From Nocardia sp. SYP-A9097 (GTDB taxonomy: Bacteria > Actinomycetota > Actinomycetes > Mycobacteriales > Mycobacteriaceae): a stretch of 64,000 nt of DNA. The notes under the pieces were generated by a model. The model worked only from the letters and a program-made list of their open reading frames with translations. It was not told where the DNA came from and did not search any database. Each line of letters starts with the position of its first letter. The stretch's first letter is position 1. Positions 1-7,902 of the stretch are shown here, piece by piece. The stretch lies in NCBI RefSeq assembly GCF_009649815.1, contig NZ_WJIC01000021.1:1-64000 (forward strand), in the 5' to 3' direction. Both the position numbers and the translations under genes were made by a program.

Positions 1-183
1 AGAGATGACGGCACCCAATGGGGGAGCGAAAGCCGGGTACGGCACCCAAGGTTCCCACACCTCTTCTTTGTCGCATGCACGCCACAACCGAACACCACCA
101 AGATCGCACCACGCCATTGGTTCGGCCACCCCGGCAAATGCAGCCGATCAAACTGCGCGCGCCAAGCGAGTCAGGAACCGGGG

Positions 184-204
184 TGTCGTGAACATTTCAC
201 GACA
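184..204. terminator. Short perfect hairpin at the end of the LuxR gene
   Basis: A 9-bp perfect inverted repeat (TGTCGTGAA / TTCACGACA) with a 3-nt CAT spacer overlaps the stop codon of the LuxR-type gene. There is no T-tract, so it may be a weak terminator or a protein-binding palindrome. Bases 1-183 hold no gene I can support. Confidence 0.35.
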
Positions 205-1330
205 GCCACGGTTCGCCACGGAGCGGTTGGTTGTCGCGGGCCCGGCGTTCGTTGTCGCGGAACCGCGGCTCGTAGTGTGCGAAGAAGACTTTGCCAACCA
301 GATCGCGGCGGCTGTGGACGCCGGTCTTGTCGAAAATACTTTTGAGGTGTTGCTGGACTGTGTGAGCGGAGAGCACCAGCTCGGCGGCGATTTGGGAGGT
401 CGAGGCACCTTGCAGGACCAGACGGGTGATGTCCTTCTCGCGTTCGGTCAGGCCGTACGCGGACATGAGCAGCGGGTAGAGGCGGCCGGGGTCGGCGGGC
501 TCGATGATGACGGCTATGCGCGGGGCGCCCGTGGAGTTCAGGCAGGCGCCGTGCAATACGACCCAGGTACCGGTGCGCGACAGGACCCGGGACACGGCGA
601 TATCACCGCGGTGCGGGTGTTCGGCCATGCTCAGTGTTCGACCCGCGAGAGTGAGTATCGAGGAGGGCAGGCGGCCGGAATCCCAGTCACCGTCCGGGAA
701 TTCGGCTAGCCAGCGCTCGACGCCGGGTGTCGTGGATTCGACGTTCCAGTGGTGATCGAGGATGAGCAGGCCCGGCGAATCGACGAAGTCGGGCTCGCGT
801 GCCTGTCCCAGCAGCAATGCCGTGCGGGCACCTTCGGCGAGTAGCGGTGCCACCGATTGCACGAAGCTCTTCTCGTGATCGGTGAACATCGATGCGCGAG
901 GTTCGCGGTAGAGCGCGAGCGCACCCCAGACCTCACCGGATCGGGTCCGCAAGCGGGCGATGAGCTCTTGGTCGCCGCCCATATCCATGTTCCGATGCCA
1001 TCGCGGGCTGCTGGCGGGATTGCCGTTGGTCGCCTCGTACAGGGTGGAGATGCCCGACTTCGAGCGCGCCACATCCGCGAGCTGGTTGACATCGTCGGCG
1101 TAATACTCGCTGGCCAGCCACTCGCCGGGGAATTCGTCGAGGCCGCGGTGGAAGTGACTGGTCATCAGCAACGAGGCCGGATCCAGGGTGTAGAAGCATG
1201 GCATCCAGTAGTGCGGGACGGCCTGTGCGAGGACCTCGGTCGACTCCTGCCACAGCGATATGAGATCGTGCGGCTCGGCACAGAGCCGGGTGATCTTCTC
1301 CGCCGCGCACTGCAAACTGTCCGCGCTCAT
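197..1330 (-). CDS. LuxR-family transcriptional regulator with N-terminal sensor region
   Basis: A 377-aa DNA-binding regulator. The C-terminus (about residues 294-350) is a LuxR/GerE helix-turn-helix: LTEREKDITRLV is helix 1 and AHTVQQHLKSIF the recognition region. The first 230 residues resemble a GAF-type sensor and there is no phospho-receiver, so a small-molecule or redox signal is more likely than a histidine kinase; the ligand is unknown. A longer frame begins at 1399, but the ATG at 1330 is preferred because the longer form would translate through a 38-bp palindrome at 1355-1392 that looks like an operator. The ribosome site before 1330 is weak. It is divergent from the nitroreductase gene and probably controls it and itself. 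Confidence 0.85.
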   Translation of the reverse strand: MSADSLQCAAEKITRLCAEPHDLISLWQESTEVLAQAVPHYWMPCFYTLDPASLLMTSHFHRGLDEFPGEWLASEYYADDVNQLADVARSKSGISTLYEATNGNPASSPRWHRNMDMGGDQELIARLRTRSGEVWGALALYREPRASMFTDHEKSFVQSVAPLLAEGARTALLLGQAREPDFVDSPGLLILDHHWNVESTTPGVERWLAEFPDGDWDSGRLPSSILTLAGRTLSMAEHPHRGDIAVSRVLSRTGTWVVLHGACLNSTGAPRIAVIIEPADPGRLYPLLMSAYGLTEREKDITRLVLQGASTSQIAAELVLSAHTVQQHLKSIFDKTGVHSRRDLVGKVFFAHYEPRFRDNERRARDNQPLRGEPWLS

Positions 1331-1354
1331 CAATCCACGGTACGACCTGCGATC

Positions 1355-1392
1355 ATGCCGCGAAATGCCAAATTTGTGGTATTTCGCGGCAT
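1355..1392. promoter_or_regulatory. 38-bp palindromic operator between divergent genes
   Basis: Arms ATGCCGCGAAATGCCA (1355-1370) and TGGTATTTCGCGGCAT (1377-1392) are inverted copies with one mismatch, separated by AATTTG. The element lies in the 109-bp gap between the LuxR-type gene and the nitroreductase gene. Symmetry and position suggest binding of a dimeric regulator, most simply the adjacent LuxR protein; that assignment is inferred. Confidence 0.65.
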
Positions 1393-1439
1393 CCGGCATG
1401 TCCCTAGCGTCAGCGGTAGCAGAGCGTTAGGAGCCAGCG

Positions 1440-1910
1440 ATGACAACAACGACAACGAGGGTCCGGTTGGCCCCGCCACCCCCGGCCCTCATGCGCATGG
1501 TCAACCCACTGGTCCGGCGGATTCTCACGAATCCGCGTCTGGGCCGGCGTATTTCCCTGCAGGCGTTGCTGGAGTGCACCGGCCGGCGCAGCGGCAAGAC
1601 GATCCGGGTGCCGGTGTGCCTGCACGACATCGACGGTGTGCCAACGGTATTCACCGAGCGACCGTGGCGGTTGAACTTCACCGAACCCGCACCGGTCACC
1701 GTCACCACGCAAGGACGCGTCCGGCACGGCCGAGCCGCGTTGGTGCAGACCACTCCGCAGGAGCTGGGAACGGCGATGCGAAAGGCACTGGACAATGGCG
1801 CGTCACCGTTCGAGCTCGGGCTCGAGACCCGTCGTGGCTATGACCCGACCATCGAAGACCTGTCGACCATCGCGCGCAGCATAATCCGCGTCGACTTCGA
1901 CGAGGAGTAA
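1440..1910 (+). CDS. Deazaflavin (F420)-dependent nitroreductase-like protein
   Basis: A 156-aa protein resembling the DDN/Rv3547-type split-barrel nitroreductases of mycobacteria and nocardiae, which use reduced F420 to reduce quinones, nitro compounds or other electrophiles. Diagnostic features are the segment LECTGRRSGKTIRVPV near residues 44-59, the following beta-strand pair and the usual length near 150 aa. The ATG has a TTAGGAG ribosome site 6 nt upstream. It is transcribed away from a LuxR-type gene across a palindrome, so induction by that regulator is plausible. The N-terminus is proline-rich rather than a clear membrane anchor. The substrate cannot be deduced. Confidence 0.8.
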   Translation: MTTTTTRVRLAPPPPALMRMVNPLVRRILTNPRLGRRISLQALLECTGRRSGKTIRVPVCLHDIDGVPTVFTERPWRLNFTEPAPVTVTTQGRVRHGRAALVQTTPQELGTAMRKALDNGASPFELGLETRRGYDPTIEDLSTIARSIIRVDFDEE

Positions 1911-1959
1911 GATCCTGCTCAATCCCGGACAGGGTTCGAAGCATGAACTGCGCTCTGGG

Positions 1960-3984
1960 TCAAGAGTTTTCGATCTGGGCCAGCGCGGCCGCCACATCGC
2001 CGGCCAGTGGGCTGCCGACGCCGAGATACAGGTCCAATGCGATGCGATACGACGATGCGGCATCGGCGAGCCGGTGCGTGGCGCGGAAAGCGTTGCCACG
2101 CATACGTTCCGCGTCGGCCTGGTGCCTGCGGGCATTCTCGGCCTCGAACAGTTCGGCGGCCGCACGGAACACGTCCGCCGCGCCCTCCGGATCACCCTGA
2201 GCGAGCATGCCGCGGCCGAGCACCATTCGGATTTTGGCGCGGTTGTCGGTCTCGTTATCGAATTGATCGAAGTAGATCGATACGGTCCGGGCCTGTTCGA
2301 TCAGGCCGTCCCATCGGTTCGAATCCGCCTTTGCCCGGGTCTGCTGTAAACCCAGGATCGCGAATACCCGTGCCATATCCGGTTGTTCGATGTCCGATGC
2401 ACTGGCGGCGGCATCCCATGATTGCTGAAAATAATCCAGGGCGATATCGGTATTTCCCTGGCGGGCCGCCGTTTTGCCCAGCCATTCCAGGGCGCTTTGC
2501 TCGCCCAGACCATGGCGGTGCCTACGGGCGATGGTCAACGCGTCGGAGAAGCACCGGTCCGCCTCGGAGTGCTGACCGACCTCGAGATAGGCCGCGCCCA
2601 GTTGCAGCGCGAGTTGCATGACTCCCAATTCGCTGCCAGCCGCTCTCGCGGAAGCCAGTCCGGCGCGGTGTGTTTCGATCCAAGCATCGTGAAAGCCGTT
2701 GATATGCAAATACTTCCACAACAGTACGCATATCGTCCAGGACTCGGTGTGCAGCCCGTGCCGGTGCGCAATCTGCACGGCGGCAATAAGATTGGGCGCT
2801 TCGATTTCGAACCAAGCGAGTGCCTCGGCGCGCGAGAACTCCGGCACCGCCGAACCGTAATGGCGCGCCATCGTCGCGTGTACCGGGGGAACCCACCAAC
2901 GGTTCGACACCACGGCGGCCCGGGGGAGTAGCTCATGCAATTCCGAGGTGACCCAGCGCTCCCGGATGCCGTCCAGGACAGTGCCTTCATCATCGGCATC
3001 CGCGCGAGTCCGCGCATCGTCGCGGAGCACGGGATGAAACGCGTATCGCCCGGCAGTGGTCCTTTCGAGTAGATGCAGTTCGGTGAGGTCTTCGAGGACC
3101 GTGCAGATATCGTCCGGATCCGTGCCCAGTGCCGCCGCGGCCGCCTCCGCGGTGAAATCGGTCGCCGGCAGCCAGCCGAGCCGCCGATACGCTTGAGCCT
3201 GTAAGGGATTCAGGTCCTGATAGGTGGTGTCGAGGAATTTGGTCATGCGTTTTTCGTCGTCCAATGCGAGCACGCTCAATCGCAATGCTCGGAACCTGGA
3301 CAGCAACCGGTCGGCGAGGTGTGCGCGGCCGCGAATCTGGGCGGCCAGGACCTTGATCACCAAGGGCAGTCCGCCACACAGTTCGACAAGTGCCTCGACG
3401 CTCGTGGGCGCCAGGTGTTCGGCGGTCTCGCCGAGCACGCTATTGAACAGAGCGTGCGCGGACTCCGTTGGCAGAAACTCCGGAGTGAAGGGTTTGAAAC
3501 CGTAGGCTTCCAGCGTCCGGCGCTCGAAAGGTGTTGTGATCACAATGATCGCGCCCGGAGCGTCTTCGGGGATCAAGTTGACCACTTGGCCGAGTACGGC
3601 CATATCGTCGAGGACCAGCATGAACTTCTTGTGCTTGCATGCCGCGCGATAGACGTCGACCTGTTCGGCCTCGGTCGCGACTTGATCGGCGTCGGAAACC
3701 CCCAGCTGCCGCGATGCCCGAGTCAGCAACTCTCCCAAGGGGATCGGGCTGCCATCGGCCCGTCTTCCGGTGAGCCACACCAGTCGGCCTTCGATCAGTC
3801 CGTGGTACTGCTTGGAGAACTGGGTGACCAGGCATGACACCCCGAGCCCTTCCAGGCCGTGCACGTACATCAAGCATGCGCTGTGCCGGGTCCTGCACCG
3901 TTCGACCCACGCCGCCATATCCGCCATGACCTGCGCGCGGGCCAGGAATGGGTCGGCGACCGGTGGAACCCAGCTGAAGCTCAA
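1960..3984 (-). CDS. NB-ARC-type STAND protein with TPR tail and degenerate Walker A
   Basis: A 674-aa protein with AfsR/NB-ARC layout but no DNA-binding domain. The P-loop position reads GLEGLGVS (residues 43-50): the lysine expected before the last serine is valine. The Walker B strand FMLVLDDM and the GLPL motif (CGGLPLVIKVLAAQI) are present, followed by a winged-helix segment and TPR-like helical repeats from about residue 400. Such proteins are signal-sensing switches driven by nucleotide-dependent oligomerisation; without the lysine, ATP hydrolysis is doubtful and this may be a pseudo-NTPase. The chosen start is TTG after a GGGGAGA site. It lies 86 bp downstream of the phase-variable glycerophosphotransferase-like gene on the same strand. 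Confidence 0.75.
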   Translation of the reverse strand: MSFSWVPPVADPFLARAQVMADMAAWVERCRTRHSACLMYVHGLEGLGVSCLVTQFSKQYHGLIEGRLVWLTGRRADGSPIPLGELLTRASRQLGVSDADQVATEAEQVDVYRAACKHKKFMLVLDDMAVLGQVVNLIPEDAPGAIIVITTPFERRTLEAYGFKPFTPEFLPTESAHALFNSVLGETAEHLAPTSVEALVELCGGLPLVIKVLAAQIRGRAHLADRLLSRFRALRLSVLALDDEKRMTKFLDTTYQDLNPLQAQAYRRLGWLPATDFTAEAAAAALGTDPDDICTVLEDLTELHLLERTTAGRYAFHPVLRDDARTRADADDEGTVLDGIRERWVTSELHELLPRAAVVSNRWWVPPVHATMARHYGSAVPEFSRAEALAWFEIEAPNLIAAVQIAHRHGLHTESWTICVLLWKYLHINGFHDAWIETHRAGLASARAAGSELGVMQLALQLGAAYLEVGQHSEADRCFSDALTIARRHRHGLGEQSALEWLGKTAARQGNTDIALDYFQQSWDAAASASDIEQPDMARVFAILGLQQTRAKADSNRWDGLIEQARTVSIYFDQFDNETDNRAKIRMVLGRGMLAQGDPEGAADVFRAAAELFEAENARRHQADAERMRGNAFRATHRLADAASSYRIALDLYLGVGSPLAGDVAAALAQIENS

Positions 3985-4070
3985 CTCAATCTCCCCGCAA
4001 GATCAGTGGCAGTCGCACCTCACTGTATCCGATGAAGCCATTGTCGCCGATGATTCAGTGGCGTCGCGCA

Positions 4071-5818
4071 TCAGCCTGCTTTGGGATCAATTCCTTTGAG
4101 GTGGAGCAGTATTCGTCGTGACTCCAGGTGAATGGCGATGGTCGCCGGCGGGCTCTCGCCACGGATGAGCCAGTGGTCGTGGACGACCATCGCGACAACT
4201 GCTTGCGCCATCGGGTCGGCGGACAGCGCGGGGGCGGTGTGCGCCTCCAGTATCCCGAGTCTTCTGTGGCACAGCCGAAGTCGAGTCTCATCGAGCGCCA
4301 GTACCGCGACCATGCACGCCGGCCGCAGTCGAATGGTACGGCGGAGCGCGTCATCCACGCCCGATGGATCGGTGTCGCCGAGAACCGTGATGTCGGCGGT
4401 ACCGGACAGATCGCGGCGGGGGTGGTCGTAGCGGACGGCCAAGTAGCCGTCCAGCGCGCGCGGGCCTCGACGGCGCCGGGCCGTGACATCGGCGGGCCAG
4501 CGATGCACCACCGCGGTGTCATCCTTGTCGTCCGGCCAATCGCAGGTCAACCAGCAGGAGTGCACCGGCTCGCGTTCGGGTACGAGATCCGCGGGCGGAT
4601 AAGGGAATACCGGTGCTTGCCGACCTGGCTCGGGGAGATCCATCAGCCCGTAGAACGTGGTACGCAGGATGTCCGCGCAGGAATCCAGGTGTGAACTGGC
4701 AAGCGGCCCCAATTGCGCCGCCCCCGCGTGGTCGTGATTGTGGCGGGCCATCGAAATCTGTTCCCGCAGTGGCAGATCCGAATTCAAGATCGGAGCAGAC
4801 CGGCCGAGCCGATCGATGGCTGTACCGGTGGCGACCTCGTCGTGCGGGAACGCGGCCAGCATGGTCGGCACGAGCATCGCCGCCGCGTACCCGGTGACCG
4901 ATCCGTGATCGCCGATCACCACATCGGAGGCGAGAATCGTTTGCTGCCAACCCTTTACCGGTGGAATGAGGCGCAATCCGGCGCGCAGGGCATCCGCCAG
5001 CCACGTTCGCAACTGCCACTGCCCGTGTGCGAACCACACATTGGGATGCAGTACGGTGGTGACAATATGGTCCAATTCGAGTTCGGCGAGCAAGTCGTTG
5101 ATCAGATCCGGGCGCTGTCCCAGCAGGGAGCCGGGTCCCCAGGTGGATGTGACCGTGACGACGGTCGAGTCCTGTTCTGCCCCAAGAGCTTTCCGGTATT
5201 TCTGCCGCAGGATCGTGCTCGCCCGCAGTCGGTCCAGACAGGGATCTCCAGCTACCACGGCATTCGGCAGTGCCTCCGGGGTCAACCGCGCCAACCTGCC
5301 CAAATCATCCTCATGCGCGAGAACTACCGCATCGGGGACGACGCCATCACGCACCAGCCATTCCCGCCCGAGGCCGTAGACGTTCTGGGTTCTGGGTTTT
5401 TGGTTTTTGGTTTTTGGTTTTTGGTTTTTGGTTTTTGGTTTTTGGTTTTTGGAATTTTAGTGTATCCGATGCCATGGGACAGCACTGCCAATGGTGCGGA
5501 AATACAATGTAATTCGCCGCTGTGATGCACTGATATCGCGAGATCGAACTTCTGGGAAATGGCCCGTTGCCACGGAATTGAGATCCCTCCCGCATCCGCG
5601 AGTTGACGCTCGACATCGCCTGTCACATTCGATACGTCGGGAAATGTGAAAACAATTTGTATCCGGCGGTCGGAGTCGAAGACCGCCAGGATATCCGCGA
5701 GTCTGTTCCACGCCGTAATCGTATGAACGACAACAAGTATGGTGCGAACCGATTGGACGGTGATCCACGGTGGATGCTCGGATACGGTCGGGCTGTCGCT
5801 CTCCGGCGTACCGTGCAC
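4071..5818 (-). CDS. CDP-glycerol glycerophosphotransferase-like protein, split by a 7-bp repeat (probable phase-variable OFF state)
   Basis: Two frames together encode one protein of about 580 aa from the actinobacterial CDP-glycerol:poly(glycerophosphate) transferase-like family, which builds cell-surface polymers. The upstream part starts at GTG 5818 (GGGAG site 8 nt before it), contains LVVVHTITAWNRLADIL and LSHGIGYTK, and stops at 5324. The downstream part (from about 5380 to 4071) begins VYGLGREWLVRDG and includes the motifs LHPNVW and IGDHGS. In the family these parts are contiguous. They are separated by TTTTTGG repeats at 5397-5452, which put them in different frames. The present copy number yields only a 164-aa truncated product; gain of one heptamer or loss of two restores the full frame. 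Simple decay is the alternative. Confidence 0.8.
5383..5452. repeat. Heptanucleotide tandem repeat (8 x TTTTTGG plus 2 variant units) inside a coding region
   Basis: Eight perfect copies of TTTTTGG occupy 5397-5452, preceded by two TTCTGGG variants (5383-5396). On the coding minus strand all three frames across the repeat are stop-free and read as a Lys/Thr/Asn/Gln/Pro heptad. Since 7 is not a multiple of 3, each gained or lost copy shifts the frame, the hallmark of simple-sequence contingency loci. The T-rich tract contrasts strongly with the surrounding high-GC sequence. Confidence 0.95.
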
Positions 5819-5909
5819 CTTGTTCACTCCCGTGGTCCGAACTATCTCGACCACCGTAACCCGGGCCGATCGCTCAGCATGGATCACCCGACAGTGGTAT
5901 GTCTCTCGT

Positions 5910-6359
5910 ATGACGACCCAACTGTGGTTGACTGCGGCAGTCGCGGTTGCCGGCAATGTCGTACTGCTGATCAATGCGATGCTGAACAGCAGAAGCGCTG
6001 TCAGGCTCGCGCTGCGGGTGCGCGAGGTCGATCGGCGTGATGGCCGGCGCAAGAGCTACGAGGAATGCTGCCAACAGTTCATCGCCGCCGCCCGCCAGCT
6101 CCGGTCGCCGATCGCCGCCGCTCCGAACGAGATCGCCACCGCCTTGGCGGACACGCGGCGAGCGGTCGCGGGAATCGAGCTCTACGGACCGCCGCACGTT
6201 CACGATCCGGTCGTGACCGCACTGGCGGCACTCGAGAACATGGCGCGCGTCAGGTCGGACAGCGCGTGGACAACCGCGATCGCCGAGGCCGAAGCGTCCT
6301 GCGACGCCGCGCTGACAACCGCCCGCACCGCCCTGTCGAACGATGTGAACAGCCCGTGA
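5910..6359 (+). CDS. Small N-terminally membrane-anchored protein, function unknown
   Basis: A 149-aa protein. Residues 3-22 (QLWLTAAVAVAGNVVLLINA) form one hydrophobic segment; the remainder is a soluble, alanine/arginine-rich helical domain with a CC pair near residue 52. The longer frame extends back to 5739, but the ATG at 5910 sits directly before the membrane segment and leaves 91 bp for a divergent promoter shared with the phase-variable gene. I do not recognise the family. It could be an accessory of the surface-polymer enzyme next door, but only position suggests that. Codon use and length support a real gene. Confidence 0.6.
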   Translation: MTTQLWLTAAVAVAGNVVLLINAMLNSRSAVRLALRVREVDRRDGRRKSYEECCQQFIAAARQLRSPIAAAPNEIATALADTRRAVAGIELYGPPHVHDPVVTALAALENMARVRSDSAWTTAIAEAEASCDAALTTARTALSNDVNSP

Positions 6360-6458
6360 ATCGATGACCGGAATCTAGTGAAAGTCATTGCGCGGCATCG
6401 TGTCTCCCGGCATCTGAAACCGGAATCTCGCCTCGGCGGTGTCGATCCGATTTCGGGA

Positions 6459-6761
6459 CTATCGGTGGCCCAGGTCCAATACTTCACGCAGCGCGGCCAC
6501 CGACGGGGCGCCTTCGAGTCCACCGCTCTCGGAGCGATACAGCCGACACGACACATTCGCCACTTGTCCGGCCGTGGCGAACGGGTCGCGTCCTTCGATC
6601 AACAGCGTGGGCGATCCTGCCATACCCGCTGCTTCGGCCTGATCCAAGTCATCGATGACGCGATGCACGATCTCGACCGATTTCCCGGCCGCCTGACGGA
6701 TACGGTCTTCCAGCACCGGCACATTCGGGCAGTCCGGGACCTGCAGGATCTCCAGCTTCAT
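6459..6761 (-). CDS. Thioredoxin-fold small protein (alkylmercury-lyase-like annotation family)
   Basis: A 100-aa protein with a thioredoxin-like fold: first strand KLEILQVPDCPNVPVLEDR, then the conserved cis-proline region GSPTLLIEGRDPF and a late cysteine in VSCRLYR. The family is widespread in actinomycetes, sometimes annotated as thioredoxin-like or as alkylmercury lyase, and usually has no proven function. The usual CxxC is replaced by a single cysteine (PDCPN), so disulfide reductase activity is doubtful. The start is the ATG at 6761 with a GGGAG site; the longer frame back to 7010 is an antisense shadow of the next gene. It lies 25 bp downstream of the lipoprotein gene on the same strand and is probably co-transcribed. 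Confidence 0.75.
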   Translation of the reverse strand: MKLEILQVPDCPNVPVLEDRIRQAAGKSVEIVHRVIDDLDQAEAAGMAGSPTLLIEGRDPFATAGQVANVSCRLYRSESGGLEGAPSVAALREVLDLGHR

Positions 6762-6786
6762 ACGCGTTCTCCCTTGTGTAATGAGG

Positions 6787-7806
6787 TCAGGATCCGGTGG
6801 GTTCGAATTCCCACAGCGCCGGCCCGCCGTCGGAGGTGCCCTGGGGGATCGGGAAATAGCTGTGGTGGCTGGCCGGGTCGAGGGCGAGGGTGTGTGCGCC
6901 GTCGGCCAGATGTTTCGCACCGGCGGCGGTCGTGTGGCCGTCGCGGCGGTCGAAGATACTGACCCAGCCGCTTTCGGCGGCGACGTAAATGCGTTGCGCG
7001 CCTTGGTCATAGACGAGCACGTCGGGGGTCGCTCCCACGCTGCTGCTGTCGAGGACCGCGCGCGTGCCGAGGTCGACGGTGAGCAGGGTGGCGTTGTTTT
7101 CGCAGCCGACGAACATCACCCGATCGGGGACATCGAGGGCGAGTCCGTGCGGGCTGTCGCAGCCGGGCGTCGCGATCCGATCGGTGACGGTGAAGGTGTC
7201 CGGGGCGATGATCGCGAGGGCACCCGTGTGGACGGCGACCACCATCCTGTCGGCCGCCGAGTCGTAGACGACATTGCCGACCGCACCGCCCAAAGGCACC
7301 GTGGCGCGGCCGTTTCCCGTATCGGCGTCGATGACGGTCTCGGTACCCGCCTGTTCGTTGGTCGTCCATACCCCGTTGCGAATCGGGTCGTAGGCCAGCC
7401 CGTCGGGGTAGGTGCCGGTCGGTGCGGTGAACAGCATCGCGCCGGTGTCCTCGTCGAGAGCGATCAGCTGGTTGCGGCCGGTCACCGTGGCATACACGCG
7501 ATGCTTGTCCGGTACGACGAGCACCCCGTGCACATCGGGTGTATCGGGAATGGTCCGAACCACCGTGTGGGAACCGATATCGACCTCGATCACCTGACCG
7601 GCACCCATATGCGCGAGGAACAGCAGTCCCCGCGCGGCGTCGAGGCTGGTGTAGTCGAACCGGACCGCCCCGCCGGTCAGTGCGACCTCGCCGACCTTGC
7701 GCAATGGCAGCTCACCGCCGGTCTGCGTCGGAGCTTGCGGGCCGGAACACGCCGCGACCAGTACTGCGATGCCGGCCAGCGTCGGCAGCACTCGTATCGA
7801 CTTCAC
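6787..7806 (-). CDS. YncE-like beta-propeller lipoprotein
   Basis: A 339-aa exported lipoprotein. After a short basic start comes a hydrophobic segment ending in the lipobox VAAC (cleavage before Cys). The mature part consists of repeated strands of the type VIDADTGNGRATVPLGG, VYDSAADRMVVAVHTG and VDLGTRAVLDS, typical of the seven-bladed YncE/cytochrome-cd1-like propeller. Such proteins act outside the membrane, probably in ligand binding; no catalytic motif is seen. The GTG at 7806 is preferred because it places the signal peptide at the N-terminus; a TTG at 7833 is the alternative. The thioredoxin-fold gene follows closely. Confidence 0.8.
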   Translation of the reverse strand: MKSIRVLPTLAGIAVLVAACSGPQAPTQTGGELPLRKVGEVALTGGAVRFDYTSLDAARGLLFLAHMGAGQVIEVDIGSHTVVRTIPDTPDVHGVLVVPDKHRVYATVTGRNQLIALDEDTGAMLFTAPTGTYPDGLAYDPIRNGVWTTNEQAGTETVIDADTGNGRATVPLGGAVGNVVYDSAADRMVVAVHTGALAIIAPDTFTVTDRIATPGCDSPHGLALDVPDRVMFVGCENNATLLTVDLGTRAVLDSSSVGATPDVLVYDQGAQRIYVAAESGWVSIFDRRDGHTTAAGAKHLADGAHTLALDPASHHSYFPIPQGTSDGGPALWEFEPTGS

Positions 7807-7902
7807 CGCGCCCACCTTCCCTGAATGATCCAACTATGGTCGCTCAGCGCGAGCCGTGCGGAACTATGTCGCCCAGGTGGATCGGATGGACCGGCAGTGC
7901 CG

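Noticed and set aside
5..709. Plus-strand ORF over the LuxR gene
   Set aside because: It lies antisense to a well-supported LuxR regulator and shows no domain or ribosome site.
5383..5452. Short repeats as a CRISPR-like or intergenic satellite
   Set aside because: Units are contiguous 7-mers without spacers and lie inside a conserved coding region.
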